64,000 nucleotides of DNA from Uliginosibacterium gangwonense (GCA_005239635.1 SBBQ01000020.1:42831-106830), one strand, 5' to 3'. Counted from the first letter of the stretch, positions 18,032 to 28,062 are shown. The notes: generated by a model from the sequence alone, not told the origin. Made by a program: numbers and translations.

Positions 18032-19342
18032 TTAGTTCAAATTCTCAAGACGCAAACGCGTAACCTTACTGGTCACGGTGAGCAGCGCTTCAATGGCAGC
18101 AATCGCGGCATCTACATTGCACTCGCGCGTTACGTGGGTGAGTACGATGATGTCAGCTTGCACTTCACCATCTGCCGGTTCCTTTTGCATCAAGGCATCA
18201 ATCGAAATATTGCGATCCGCCAAAATGCGCGTAATGTTGGCCAACACACCCGCCTGGTCTTGCACACGCAAGCGCAAGTAGTACGAGGTTTCTACCTCGC
18301 TCATCGGCAATACCGGCACGCTGCTCAACTGGTCAGGCTGGAAGGCAAGATGCGGCACACGATGCTCAGGGTCAGCCGTGTGCAAACGAGTCACGTCCAC
18401 CAAGTCTGCAATCACGGCGCTGGCAGTAGGCTCGGCCCCTGCACCACGACCGTAATATAGTGTGGCGCCCACAGCATCGCCCTTCACCACCACAGCGTTC
18501 ATCACACCTTCCACATTGGCAATGAGGCGTTTTTCCGGAATCAGTGTCGGGTGCACACGCAGCTCAATACCGTTTGCCGCGCGACGCGTAATGCCCAACA
18601 ACTTAATGCGGTAGCCGAGCTCACCTGCGTAACGAATATCGATGGCTTCGAGTTTTGAAATACCTTCTACGTACGCTTTGTCGAATTGCACTGGAATACC
18701 AAATGCAATCGCAGACAACAACGTGAGCTTGTGAGCGGCATCAACCCCTTCAATATCGAAGGTGGGATCAGCTTCGGCATAACCCAAACGTTGCGCTTCA
18801 GCCAATACGGTATCGAAGCCCAACCCTTTGTCGCGCATTTCAGACAAAATGAAATTGGTGGTGCCATTAATGATGCCGGCCAACCATTCAATGCGGTTTG
18901 CTGTAAGACCTTCACGCACCGCCTTAATAATGGGAATGCCACCAGCGACGGCGGCTTCAAACGCCACCATCACACCGCGTTTTTGTGCTGCTTCGAAAAT
19001 TTCTGAACCATGCAGCGCGAGCAGTGCCTTGTTCGCCGTCACCACGTGCTTACCTGCGGCAATCGCCTTCAGCACCAGTTCTTTGGCAACACCGTAACCA
19101 CCGATCAACTCGACGACGATATCAACTTCCGGATCGTTGATGACCGCCATCGCGTCGTCAACCACACGGCAACGGCCCGCCACAACTTCTTCAGCGCGTG
19201 CTTTGTTCTTCTCTGCCACCACTGTAATTTGAATCGGGCGACCTGCACGGCGGCTAATTTCGCTCGCATTGCGTGTGAGCACGGTAAAGACGCCACCTCC
19301 GACGGTTCCAGCGCCCAACAAGCCTACGTTAATCGGTTTCAT
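18032..19342 (-). CDS. hom: Homoserine dehydrogenase
   Basis: A 436-residue NAD(P)H-dependent enzyme reducing aspartate semialdehyde to homoserine. The Rossmann loop GLLGAGTVGGGVF is at the N-terminus. VVTANKALLALHG and the catalytic-domain stretch GIINGTTNFILSEM...GYAEADPTFDIEG follow. The last 80 residues form an ACT domain, the usual site of threonine feedback control. ATG 19342 is chosen over the upstream ATG because AGGGGA lies ahead at proper spacing and the family starts at MKPINVGLLG. It sits between alaA and thrC. Confidence 0.96.
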   Translation of the reverse strand: MKPINVGLLGAGTVGGGVFTVLTRNASEISRRAGRPIQITVVAEKNKARAEEVVAGRCRVVDDAMAVINDPEVDIVVELIGGYGVAKELVLKAIAAGKHVVTANKALLALHGSEIFEAAQKRGVMVAFEAAVAGGIPIIKAVREGLTANRIEWLAGIINGTTNFILSEMRDKGLGFDTVLAEAQRLGYAEADPTFDIEGVDAAHKLTLLSAIAFGIPVQFDKAYVEGISKLEAIDIRYAGELGYRIKLLGITRRAANGIELRVHPTLIPEKRLIANVEGVMNAVVVKGDAVGATLYYGRGAGAEPTASAVIADLVDVTRLHTADPEHRVPHLAFQPDQLSSVPVLPMSEVETSYYLRLRVQDQAGVLANITRILADRNISIDALMQKEPADGEVQADIIVLTHVTRECNVDAAIAAIEALLTVTSKVTRLRLENLN

Positions 19343-19455
19343 GTATTCCCCTGCATGCAAACGGGCGATAACTCGCCCGGTATTGTTATCTCTTCAAGTG
19401 CGCGATTGAGTCACTTAGTTATGGCACTGCTTAGGCGCTCTAACTCGGTCCCTTA

Positions 19456-20691
19456 TTACGTGCCTTTACGCTTACGGAAGTTCGCCAAGAAGTGTTCGAT
19501 ACGGCCAATCGCTTCACGTAAATCATCTTCATGCGGTAAAAACACCACGCGGAAATGATCGGGCTTGGGCCAGTTAAAGCCACTGCCTTGCACCACCAGC
19601 ACACGCTCTTCTTCCAGCAACTGCAAAATAAATTTCTGATCGTTGTCGATCGGGTAGATCTCTGGATCAAGACGCGGGAAACAATACAAAGCCGCCTTCG
19701 GCTTGACACAACTCACACCCGGAATGGCATTGAGCAGTTCCACCGCCAAATCACGTTGTCTTGCCAATCGACCACCTGGAGCCACCAAGTCTTTAATCGA
19801 CTGATATCCGCCCAATGCGGTTTGAATGGCCAGTTGGCCTGGCGTGTTTGAACACAAACGCATTGAGGCCAACATGGTGAGGCCTTCAATATAGTCGCGC
19901 GCATGCGACTTATCGCCCGACACCACCATCCACCCCGCGCGGTAACCGCACGAGCGATAGTTTTTTGACAGGCCGTTAAAGGTGAGGAACAGCACATCAT
20001 CCGCCAGCGAAGCTATGCTGATGTGCTCGTTACCATCGTACAAAGTCTTGTCGTAAATCTCGTCCGCAAACACAATTAAATTGTGCTCGCGTGCCACCTG
20101 CACAATTTGCTTGAGCAACTCAACGGGGTACAACGCGCCCGTTGGATTATTGGGGTTGATCACCACAATCGCTTTAGTGCGCGGGGTAATTTTGCGGCGA
20201 ATATCTTCGATATCCGGATTCCAGTCTGACTTTTCGTCACACAGGTAATGCACGGGCGTACCGCCCGATAGCGCCACTGCTGCGGTGTAGAGCGGATAGT
20301 CTGGTGCTGGAATCAGCACTTCATCGCCATTATTGAGCAGCGCATTCATGCTCATCACAATCAGCTCAGATGCGCCGTTGCCAATATACACATCATCCAC
20401 GGTTACGCCCGCGATGTTCTTTTCTTGGCAGTAGTGAACGATTGATTTGCGCGGTGCGAACAAACCTTTGGAATCGGTGTAGCCCGCCGCATCTGGCAAG
20501 TTACGGATCATGTCCTGCACAATTTCGTCAGGTGGCGTCAAACCAAACACGGCCAAATTGCCAATGTTCAGCTTTATGATCTTCTGGCCTTCTTCTTCCA
20601 TTTGACGCGCGCGTTCCATCACAGGACCGCGAATGTCGTAACAGACGTTAGCCAACTTGCTCGATTTGTTAATAACTTGCATGCGCGTCAT
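19456..20691 (-). CDS. alaA: Alanine-synthesizing aminotransferase AlaA (glutamate-pyruvate)
   Basis: A 411-residue class I/II PLP aminotransferase close to E. coli AlaA. Shared runs include KSSKLANVCYDIRGPV, KLNIGN, GYTDSKGLFAPRKSI, YIGNGASELIVMSMNALLN and VINPNNPTGALYP. The PLP lysine is Lys243 in GLSKNYRSCGYRAGWM. The usual pairing upstream of hom-thrC in betaproteobacteria supports the call. The start may be ATG 20691 or ATG 20682. Confidence 0.93.
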   Translation of the reverse strand: MTRMQVINKSSKLANVCYDIRGPVMERARQMEEEGQKIIKLNIGNLAVFGLTPPDEIVQDMIRNLPDAAGYTDSKGLFAPRKSIVHYCQEKNIAGVTVDDVYIGNGASELIVMSMNALLNNGDEVLIPAPDYPLYTAAVALSGGTPVHYLCDEKSDWNPDIEDIRRKITPRTKAIVVINPNNPTGALYPVELLKQIVQVAREHNLIVFADEIYDKTLYDGNEHISIASLADDVLFLTFNGLSKNYRSCGYRAGWMVVSGDKSHARDYIEGLTMLASMRLCSNTPGQLAIQTALGGYQSIKDLVAPGGRLARQRDLAVELLNAIPGVSCVKPKAALYCFPRLDPEIYPIDNDQKFILQLLEEERVLVVQGSGFNWPKPDHFRVVFLPHEDDLREAIGRIEHFLANFRKRKGT

Positions 20692-21148
20692 TCCGCGAAA
20701 TTATTCAAAAACCATGTTCAACCACTCACCCAGCTCAGCCCACCCAGTACCAACAAGCGCACAGTCAATATTTAAGGCCGTTGCGCACCGTCACGCTGTG
20801 CAATGCTGGCCGATTTCACCTACATTTTGCCCCGCCACAGCAAACTACCAGACAAGATGCTGATGGCGCACTGCAAAAAGATATAATCCTACCCAAGCTA
20901 AAGGGCTGGGGCAAACGTCTAGCGTATCTTTTTCATGGTTTCCAAGGTCTTTCTGCGTTTTTTTGCCAATTTTTAGCAAAATACAGCTATCTGCATGAGG
21001 TCTTGTCGCTGAAACTCTGACTTTTTAATCCTGCTTGTGGCCCGCAACAACATACAATGTGCAAGCCTATTTCAGCGATTTAGGCGAACACCAACACGCA
21101 AACGCACCCAGACGCACACAGACTAAAAGCCCGCTCAAAAAACACCAT
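20692..21148. other. Intergenic region between alaA and the Mth938-like gene
   Basis: A 457-bp divergent gap. It contains a TATAAT hexamer on the plus strand at 20882-20887 with only a weak -35, and a copy of the window motif TTTTGCCAAT near 20963. Promoters for both flanking genes should lie here. I see no convincing gene or RNA structure. Confidence 0.4.
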
Positions 21149-21517
21149 ATGAAATTGCAACAGGACCGCTCCAACCACCTCATCGTCACCGCCTACGGCG
21201 ACGACTATGTCGACATTAATCGCGAGCGCCACGAAACCGGTTTAATTTTGCTGCCCGAGCGCATTATTACCCCGTGGTGTGCGGGTGGTTTTACATCACT
21301 AACAGAAGTCGATATGCAACAACTTGCCGACTTATCGGTTGATGTGGTGTTGATTGGAACGGGCACGCAACAACGTTTTCCTACACCCAGTTTGCTACGC
21401 AGCCTGATCGAAGCACAACGCGGCTATGAAGTCATGAACCTCGCCGCCGCCTGCCGTACTTACAACGTTTTAGCCGGCGAAGGGCGCAATGTTGCTGTTG
21501 CACTCATGCTCAACTAA
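21149..21517 (+). CDS. Mth938-like (DUF498) domain protein
   Basis: A 122-residue protein of the Mth938-like fold. It begins MKLQQDRSNHLIVTAYGDDYVDI and contains the typical GLILLPERIITPW stretch, VVLIGTGTQQRFP and AACRTYNVLAGEGRNVAVALML. The biochemical role of the family is not settled. The ATG at 21149 fits the family start; the open frame further upstream is untranslated-looking. It lies 5 bp ahead of arnT, so it is likely co-transcribed with the arn genes by position rather than by function. Confidence 0.85.
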   Translation: MKLQQDRSNHLIVTAYGDDYVDINRERHETGLILLPERIITPWCAGGFTSLTEVDMQQLADLSVDVVLIGTGTQQRFPTPSLLRSLIEAQRGYEVMNLAAACRTYNVLAGEGRNVAVALMLN

Positions 21518-21522
21518 AAGCC

Positions 21523-23265
21523 ATGTCCTTTGCCAATCGCACGCCTCAGCCCATATTGCCCAAACGATGGATGGCCGCACTGCTTGTGCTGTTTACGCTG
21601 TTCTGGCTTGGCACCTTGGACTACCGAAAGCTGATTAAGCCAGACGAAGGTCGCTACGCTGAAATTGCGCGCGAAATGGCCATGAGCGGTGACTTAGTCA
21701 CACCGCGACTCAATGGCATCAAATACTTCGAAAAGCCCCCGTTGCAATATTGGGCAACTGCTGCCAGCTTCAATGTTTTTGGACAGCACGACTGGTCGGC
21801 TCGACTATGGCCCGCACTCACCAGCTTAGCCGGCGTGTTGCTCACCGCCTATGTTGGCATGCGCTTGTGGGGCCAACGTGTTGGATTTTTCGCAGCAGCC
21901 ATACAAGCCAGTTGCTTGCTGTATTACGCCATCGGGCACATGAATACGCTCGACATGGGCTTGAGCTTCTTCTTACAGGCCGCACTAGCCGGCGTGTTGC
22001 TCTCGCAAAAAGCGGGACTAGAACGCACAGAAGCGCGGTGTTGGATGCTACTAACCTGGATCGCCATGGGCTTTGGCATCTTGAGCAAAGGGATTGTTAC
22101 GCTGGTTATCTGCGGTGGAACAGTCATGCTCTACAGTCTCTGGCAGCGTGACTTCACACTCTGGAAACGACTGGAATGGCGCTGGGGACCGCTCCTCATG
22201 CTACTCGTGTGTGCGCCCTGGTTTATTGCGGTCTCACTGGCCAACCCCGAATTTCCACACTTCTTTTTTATTCACGAACATTTCCAACGCTACCTCACCA
22301 CCACACATCGACGCGACGAACCGATTTGGTACTTTATTCCTGTGCTCATCGCAGGTGGCCTGCCTTGGATCAGCCTACAACTCCATGCGCTCATAAAACC
22401 GGCTGCAGCACCGAGCGGCACCGGCGGCTTCTCCTCGACTCGTTTGTTACAAGCATGGGCTGTACTGATTTTCGTTTTTTTTAGCACCTCAGGCTCAAAG
22501 CTGCCGTCTTACATTCTGCCGATGTTTCCGGCTCTCGCTTTACTGGCCGCACTCAAACTCGAACATGGTGAGATGCGTACAAACCAGCGTCATGTTTGGA
22601 TCATCGTCCTAATTGCCTTTGCGCTGTGCCTCTTGCTGCCTTTCATTAAAAATCGGGGGGATGAGGTCACGCCACCGGCTCTCTACGCCGCCTACATGAC
22701 TTGGATCGCTATTGGCTGCGCGTTATGGCTGGGCTGCAGCTTAGCCGCACTGCGGGCATGGCTCAAACAGCGAAAAATACTTGGCGTCGCGTTGCTATCC
22801 CTCGGCGGCCTCTGTGCCTCTTCCAGCGTAATGTTGGGGCATGAAGAACTTGCCCCCTCGAGTTCGAGCTACTACCTTGCACAACAAGTCGCAGAAAAAA
22901 TTCCACCTTCAGCCCCGTTGTACAGTATCGAAATGTACGACCAAACACTCACCTATTACCTCAAGCGTACCGTGACCTTGGTGCAATACACCGATGAAAT
23001 GGAATTTGGCTTGCAACAAGAGCCCTCACTGTGGGTTCCCACCACAACTGAGTTTGTGCAACGCTGGCAACAATCAGACCAAGCCTTTGCACTGATGTCA
23101 CCTGACCGTTACAACCGCTTTGTCGCCGAAGGCTTGCCCATGCAATTGGTCGCTCGCGACACGCGCCGTGTAATCGTGCAAAAGCCAGCACCAACACAGG
23201 CCTACGCAGCACTAAGCCATTCAAACCCCGATCTCAATCAACGCGTTCGCCCCCTCACACCATGA
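21523..23265 (+). CDS. arnT: Lipid A L-Ara4N transferase family glycosyltransferase (ArnT-like)
   Basis: A 580-residue polytopic membrane GT-83/PMT-type enzyme with about 11-12 hydrophobic helices. The first periplasmic loop has PDEGRYAEIAREM, the conserved acidic motif of ArnT, and KYFEKPPLQYW follows. It moves L-Ara4N from undecaprenyl phosphate to lipid A on the periplasmic side of the inner membrane, which weakens polymyxin binding. It overlaps the next gene by 4 nt. The first codons contain the window motif TTTGCCAATCG. The whole arn set follows on the same strand, which supports substrate assignment. Confidence 0.88.
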   Translation: MSFANRTPQPILPKRWMAALLVLFTLFWLGTLDYRKLIKPDEGRYAEIAREMAMSGDLVTPRLNGIKYFEKPPLQYWATAASFNVFGQHDWSARLWPALTSLAGVLLTAYVGMRLWGQRVGFFAAAIQASCLLYYAIGHMNTLDMGLSFFLQAALAGVLLSQKAGLERTEARCWMLLTWIAMGFGILSKGIVTLVICGGTVMLYSLWQRDFTLWKRLEWRWGPLLMLLVCAPWFIAVSLANPEFPHFFFIHEHFQRYLTTTHRRDEPIWYFIPVLIAGGLPWISLQLHALIKPAAAPSGTGGFSSTRLLQAWAVLIFVFFSTSGSKLPSYILPMFPALALLAALKLEHGEMRTNQRHVWIIVLIAFALCLLLPFIKNRGDEVTPPALYAAYMTWIAIGCALWLGCSLAALRAWLKQRKILGVALLSLGGLCASSSVMLGHEELAPSSSSYYLAQQVAEKIPPSAPLYSIEMYDQTLTYYLKRTVTLVQYTDEMEFGLQQEPSLWVPTTTEFVQRWQQSDQAFALMSPDRYNRFVAEGLPMQLVARDTRRVIVQKPAPTQAYAALSHSNPDLNQRVRPLTP

Positions 23266-23633
23266 CGCCGATTGCTCTTACGCTTATTTTTTCGGGTGTA
23301 CTACTCAACGCACTCGCGCAATTTCTGCTCAAGGCCAGCACCAACGCCATTGGTCATTTTGAGTTTACCGGCAGCAATGTTTTGCCAATCGCTTTAAAGT
23401 TTGCCTCGCAGCCTTACTTCCTAGGTGGCCTCACCTGTTACGTCATTTCGCTCGTCGTTTGGGTCATGGGCTTATCACGCGTACCGGTCAGCATTGCCTA
23501 TCCGCTGCTGTCTATCGGCTACGTCGTAAATGCATTACTCGCGCATTATTGGTTGGGTGAAGACCTTAGCCTGCAGCGATGGTTTGGTATTGGATTTATC
23601 TTGCTGGGCGTGTGGCTCGTAGCACGCTCCTAA
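23262..23633 (+). CDS. Small EamA/SMR-type flippase subunit (ArnE/ArnF-like)
   Basis: A 123-residue protein with four hydrophobic helices and the DMT-family pattern: FSGVLLNALAQFLLKAST at the N-terminus and SRVPVSIAYPLLSIGYVVNALLAHYWLGE in the middle. ArnE and ArnF together are thought to flip undecaprenyl-phosphate-L-Ara4N across the inner membrane. Only one such gene is present, so it may act as a homodimer or pair with a partner elsewhere. Its ATG overlaps the arnT stop region by 4 nt, indicating translational coupling. Confidence 0.8.
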   Translation: MTPIALTLIFSGVLLNALAQFLLKASTNAIGHFEFTGSNVLPIALKFASQPYFLGGLTCYVISLVVWVMGLSRVPVSIAYPLLSIGYVVNALLAHYWLGEDLSLQRWFGIGFILLGVWLVARS

Positions 23634-23646
23634 CCTTCAATTTTTT

Positions 23647-24858
23647 GTGCAGACATTGCAATTGAATACACCCCAACACAACATCGGGCACTCCGACCAG
23701 CCATTTCTGCCCTTCACTAAACCGAGCCTGGATGAAGCCACCATCCAAAGTGTAGTTGAGGTGTTGCGCAGCGGTTGGATTACCAGCGGGCCCAAGGTTC
23801 AAGCATTCGAGGCAGCCTTATCGCAGCGTTTTGGCGGGCGCACTGTACGTACTTTTAACAGCGGCACCGCCACGCTCGAAGTGGCACTGGCGTTAGCCGG
23901 TGTATCGCCTGGCGATGAGGTGATTACCACCCCGTTGAGCTGGGTTGCTACGTCCAATGTCATCGTACGCGCCGGCGCCACACCCGTATTTGCAGATATT
24001 GATCCGCACACCCGCAACCTTGATCTTGATTTAGCAGCTGAAGCTGTAAATCACCGGACGCGTGCCATCATCCCGGTTGATTTAGCGGGCCTACCCATGC
24101 ACCGTGGCCAGCTGTATGACTTTGCCAATGAAGCCAACTTGCGCGTTATTGAAGATGCAGCGCAATCCATTGGCGCAAGCAGCCCCATTGCCAATGGCGG
24201 CACCGCAGAGATTGGCAAAACGGGAGATTTTATTTCGTTCAGTTTTCACGCAAACAAAAACATCACCAGTAGCGAAGGCGGATGCCTCGTATTACCCGAC
24301 GACATCGACCCCGCACTGTGCGAACGTTATCGCTTGCAGGGCGTGCAACGCGATGCGGACGGCGGTATGGATGTGGATGTATTTGGCGGCAAATTTAATC
24401 TCACCGACATTGCCGCGGCCATTGGCCTTGGACAATTAGCAAAACTCGACGAATACACCGCGCGTCGCCGTGCATTGGCAAAGCACTACTTTACGGTGCT
24501 GACAGAACGCGCAGAGTCGCTTGGCATTGGTTTGCCGCAAGCCGATTCTGCACATAGCAATTGGCACATGTTTCAAGTTACGCTGCCGCTCAACAACCTC
24601 GCGATAACACGTGGCGATTTCATTCGCGCCATGAAGGCCCTCAATATTGGGGTCGGCGTGCATTACCCCGCTATTCACCTGTTTAGCGCCTACCGTAAGC
24701 TAGGCTTCAAAGAAGGCATGTTCCCGCATGCTGAGCGCATTGGACGCGAAATCGTTACACTTCCGTTGTTTCCGGCCATGCAAGAAACTGATGTTGAGCG
24801 CGTATGTGACGCGCTTGATATGGTTTTGCGACCGCAATTAATTTCGCGACTTGCATGA
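23647..24858 (+). CDS. arnB: UDP-L-Ara4O aminotransferase ArnB
   Basis: About 403 residues of the DegT/DnrJ/EryC1 PLP family. The PLP lysine is Lys204 in FSFHANKNITSSEGG. Family stretches FLPFTKPSLDE, SGWITSGPKVQAFE, FNSGTATLEVAL, IEDAAQSIGA and GVHYPAIHLF agree with ArnB. It forms UDP-L-Ara4N from the 4-keto sugar with glutamate as donor. No ATG exists near the expected N-terminus, so GTG at 23647 is the likely start (the next ATG would delete about 150 residues). Confidence 0.92.
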   Translation: MQTLQLNTPQHNIGHSDQPFLPFTKPSLDEATIQSVVEVLRSGWITSGPKVQAFEAALSQRFGGRTVRTFNSGTATLEVALALAGVSPGDEVITTPLSWVATSNVIVRAGATPVFADIDPHTRNLDLDLAAEAVNHRTRAIIPVDLAGLPMHRGQLYDFANEANLRVIEDAAQSIGASSPIANGGTAEIGKTGDFISFSFHANKNITSSEGGCLVLPDDIDPALCERYRLQGVQRDADGGMDVDVFGGKFNLTDIAAAIGLGQLAKLDEYTARRRALAKHYFTVLTERAESLGIGLPQADSAHSNWHMFQVTLPLNNLAITRGDFIRAMKALNIGVGVHYPAIHLFSAYRKLGFKEGMFPHAERIGREIVTLPLFPAMQETDVERVCDALDMVLRPQLISRLA

Positions 24859-24920
24859 ATGCGCCACTGAGCGTATCGATCACCCCTCATAGCACGACCT
24901 GATACCGGCATATAAGAACC

Positions 24921-25901
24921 ATGTCAGACACCGCAGCAAACATTGAACTGAGCGTCATCATCCCCGTATATAACGAAGAGGCAGGTTTAGCCGCTTTGTT
25001 TGCACGCTTATACCCGGCGCTCGACGCGCTGAATACACGTTACGAAATCGTGTTTGTAAATGACGGCTCTCGTGATCGCTCTGCCGCACTGCTCGCCGCA
25101 CAACATGCAGCGCGCCCCGACGTAACCCGCGCCATTTTGTTCGCTGCAAACTTTGGTCAGCACATGGCAATTCTTGCGGGCTTTGAACATGCACACGGCC
25201 AATATGTCGTCACACTTGATGCAGACCTGCAAAATCCACCGGAAGAAATTGGCCGCATTCTTGAACAACTACGGGCTGGGCATGATTACGTGGGCACCAT
25301 TCGCCAACTGCGCCAAGACAGCGCATGGCGACGTTACGCTTCGCGCATGATCAACCGCATGCGCGAACGCAGCACGCGTATTCACATTACCGACCAAGGC
25401 TGCATGATGCGCGGCTATGCACGCAACGTGGTCGACGCAGTCAACGCCTGTAGCGAAGTATCCACCTTTGTGCCGGCACTGGCTTACACCTTTGCACAAC
25501 GCCCCACCGAAATTCACATTCGTCACGAAGAGCGATTTGCTGGCGAGTCAAAATATTCGCTGTACAGTCTAATTCGCTTGAATTTCGATTTGATGACCGG
25601 CTTCTCCCTACTCCCGCTGCAATTTGTATCCATGGCCGGCATGTTACTTTCGCTGCTCTCAGGCGCCTTCGTCACCTATCTATTTATTCGCCGCCTTGTG
25701 GTGGGGCCTGAAGCAGAAGGCTTGTTCACCCTGTTCGGCATTGCCTTTTTCTTAATCGGTATTTTGTTGTTTGCAGTCGGCCTCATTGGTGAATACGTTG
25801 GCCGCATTTACCAACAAGTGCGCGCGCGCCCACGCTACCTTGTGCAGGCCGTACTTGAAACCAACGATCACCCAAGCACACCGCGTGGTACACAGCCATG
25901 A
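24921..25901 (+). CDS. arnC: Undecaprenyl-phosphate 4-deoxy-4-formamido-L-arabinose transferase ArnC
   Basis: A 326-residue GT2 enzyme. The catalytic domain has SVIIPVYNEEAGL, FVNDGSRDRS and LDADLQNPPEE (metal-binding D-x-D). Two C-terminal membrane helices (about 235-265 and 275-300) anchor it. YRIGxF-type ends are replaced by GEYVGRIYQQVRARPRYLV, normal for ArnC. It moves Ara4-formyl-N from UDP to undecaprenyl phosphate on the cytosolic face. Its stop overlaps the next gene by 4 nt. Confidence 0.93.
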   Translation: MSDTAANIELSVIIPVYNEEAGLAALFARLYPALDALNTRYEIVFVNDGSRDRSAALLAAQHAARPDVTRAILFAANFGQHMAILAGFEHAHGQYVVTLDADLQNPPEEIGRILEQLRAGHDYVGTIRQLRQDSAWRRYASRMINRMRERSTRIHITDQGCMMRGYARNVVDAVNACSEVSTFVPALAYTFAQRPTEIHIRHEERFAGESKYSLYSLIRLNFDLMTGFSLLPLQFVSMAGMLLSLLSGAFVTYLFIRRLVVGPEAEGLFTLFGIAFFLIGILLFAVGLIGEYVGRIYQQVRARPRYLVQAVLETNDHPSTPRGTQP

Positions 25902-26806
25902 CGCGTGCCGTCGTTTTTGCCTATCACAATGTCGGCGTGCGCTGCCTGCAGGTATTGCTTGCACACGGTGTGGAGGTTGCCTTGGTGGTGACGCATACCG
26001 ACAACCCAGGTGAAAACATCTGGTTTGATTCTGTGGCCGCGCTGGCTGCACGCCACCGTATTCCCTGCATCACACCAGATAACCCGAATACGCCAGAACT
26101 CCAGGAACGCATTCGCGCACTGCAACCCGACCTGCTGATGTCGTTTTACTACCGCCACATGCTCGACCATGCCTTGCTCGCCATTCCCAAAATTGGCGCG
26201 TTCAATATGCACGGTTCGCTGTTGCCCAAGTACCGTGGTCGCGTACCCGTCAATTGGGCTGTGCTGAACGATGAAACACGCACCGGCGCTAGCCTACATC
26301 GCATGGTTGAAAAGCCGGATGCGGGCGGCATTGTGGGCCAAATGGCGGTGCCCATTTTGCCAAACGACACCGCTCGCGACGTGTTTGACAAGGTGACTAT
26401 CGCGGCAGAGTGCGTGCTCGACCGCGCCATGCCGCCACTCAAAAACGGCAGTGTTCCGAATATTCCGCAGGAACTAAGCAAAGGCAGTTACTTTGGCGGT
26501 CGCAAACCAGAAGATGGACAAATCGACTGGAACCTCACCACACGCCAGATTCACAACCTGATTCGCGCCGTTGCACCACCCTATCCCGGTGCTTTTACGC
26601 AGGTTAAAGGGCATGAGGTACGACTCCTACGCAGTTGGTGGGACCACACCGCAGAGCAAGAAAACCCCGGTCAGCCAGGACTATTTCTGCAAGAAGGCCA
26701 ACTCTACGCACGTGGCAACGACCACCGTGCCGTGCGCATTCTGGCATTTAGTGTGGATGGCAAGCCGTTGTTGGGCGAAGCTGTAAAAGAATTGTTTGCA
26801 TCCTAG
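25898..26806 (+). CDS. arnA: UDP-L-Ara4N formyltransferase (ArnA N-terminal half as separate gene)
   Basis: A 302-residue formyltransferase using N10-formyl-tetrahydrofolate. The catalytic triad is visible: Asn103 and His105 in FNMHGSLLPKYRGR and Asp141 in EKPDAGGIVGQ. The rest of the domain ends with an OB-like segment (VKGHEVRLLRSWW). In enterobacteria this domain is fused to the decarboxylase in a 660-residue ArnA; here the protein stops and the second activity is encoded 212 bp downstream. That spacer holds the window motif ATTGGCAAAAAC at 26940. Confidence 0.9.
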   Translation: MTRAVVFAYHNVGVRCLQVLLAHGVEVALVVTHTDNPGENIWFDSVAALAARHRIPCITPDNPNTPELQERIRALQPDLLMSFYYRHMLDHALLAIPKIGAFNMHGSLLPKYRGRVPVNWAVLNDETRTGASLHRMVEKPDAGGIVGQMAVPILPNDTARDVFDKVTIAAECVLDRAMPPLKNGSVPNIPQELSKGSYFGGRKPEDGQIDWNLTTRQIHNLIRAVAPPYPGAFTQVKGHEVRLLRSWWDHTAEQENPGQPGLFLQEGQLYARGNDHRAVRILAFSVDGKPLLGEAVKELFAS

Positions 26807-27018
26807 GGGCTGCCCATACCATCTGCTCTCAGCAAAACACAACGAGCTGCCACATAACCGCCCCGTTTTTCGCACCGCTTTTTACACCATGAGTCGCCAG
26901 CTCATTATTTTTGAGCCAAATGCACTAAATTCACCGTCGGATTGGCAAAAACAGGGATAAGCCGAATAAAATCTACCCCTGCGCAGTATTCTGATTTTTG
27001 AAGAAAGATATTCCTAAC

Positions 27019-28062
27019 ATGAAACGTGTTCTCATCCTCGGCGTAAATGGCTTTATTGGCCACCACCTGTCCAAGCGCATTCTCAACACCACCGACTGGG
27101 AGGTGTACGGCATGGACATGCAGAGCGACCGTGTCACGGAATATCTTGACCACCCCCGCTTCCACTTTTTTGAAGGTGACATCACCATCAATAAAGAGTG
27201 GATTGCCTATCACGTTAAAAAGTGCGATACCGTATTGCCGCTGGTGGCGATTGCCACGCCGGCCACCTACGTTCAAGCACCGTTGCGCGTATTCGAACTC
27301 GACTTCGAAGCCAATCTGCCCATCGTTCGCGATTGTGTAAAGTACGGCAAGCGCGTCATTTTCCCGTCCACCTCCGAGGTGTACGGCATGTGCAAAGACG
27401 GTGAGTTTGATCCCGAGAACTCAGAACTCATTTATGGCCCGATCAACAAGCCGCGCTGGATTTATGCCTGTGCCAAACAGTTGATGGACCGTGTGATCGC
27501 TGGTTACGGCCAGCAAGAAGGCCTCGACTACACTTTGTTCCGCCCCTTCAACTGGATCGGCCCCGGCTTGGATTCCATCCACACGCCGAAAGAAGGCAGC
27601 TCACGTGTGATCACCCAGTTCTTGGGCCATATCGTGCGCGGCGAACCAATCAAGCTTGTAGACGGCGGCCATCAAAAACGCGCCTTCACCTACATTGATG
27701 ACGGCATTTCAGCGCTGATGAAGATTATCGCCAACGAAGGGGGCGTTGCCAGCGGCAACATCTACAACATTGGCAACCCGACCAATAACTTCTCCGTGCG
27801 TGACCTCGCCAGCATGATGCTCAGCATGGCTGCGGAATACCCGGAATATCGCGATAACGCAGCCAAGGTGGAGATTGTTGAAACCACCTCTGGCGACTAC
27901 TACGGCAAGGGTTACCAAGACGTTCAAAACCGCGTACCGAAGATTGATAACACGCGCAAAGATTTGAACTGGGCGCCACAAGTCGCTATGCAAGATGCGC
28001 TACGCAACATCTTTGAAGCTTACCGTGGCGATGTTGCCGCTGCCCGCAGTTTGATGGACTAA
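27019..28062 (+). CDS. arnA: UDP-glucuronate oxidative decarboxylase (ArnA C-terminal half as separate gene)
   Basis: A 347-residue short-chain dehydrogenase/epimerase. The NAD loop GVNGFIGHHL is at the N-terminus. PSTSEVYGMC provides the catalytic Ser/Thr region and Tyr149-x3-Lys153 (WIYACAKQLMDR) is the catalytic pair. FRPFNWIGPGLDSI and HQKRAFTYIDDGI match ArnA. It converts UDP-GlcA to UDP-L-Ara4O, the first committed step of the pathway. ATG at 27019 is preferred to an upstream TTG. It follows the separate formyltransferase gene, so ArnA is split here. Confidence 0.92.
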   Translation: MKRVLILGVNGFIGHHLSKRILNTTDWEVYGMDMQSDRVTEYLDHPRFHFFEGDITINKEWIAYHVKKCDTVLPLVAIATPATYVQAPLRVFELDFEANLPIVRDCVKYGKRVIFPSTSEVYGMCKDGEFDPENSELIYGPINKPRWIYACAKQLMDRVIAGYGQQEGLDYTLFRPFNWIGPGLDSIHTPKEGSSRVITQFLGHIVRGEPIKLVDGGHQKRAFTYIDDGISALMKIIANEGGVASGNIYNIGNPTNNFSVRDLASMMLSMAAEYPEYRDNAAKVEIVETTSGDYYGKGYQDVQNRVPKIDNTRKDLNWAPQVAMQDALRNIFEAYRGDVAAARSLMD

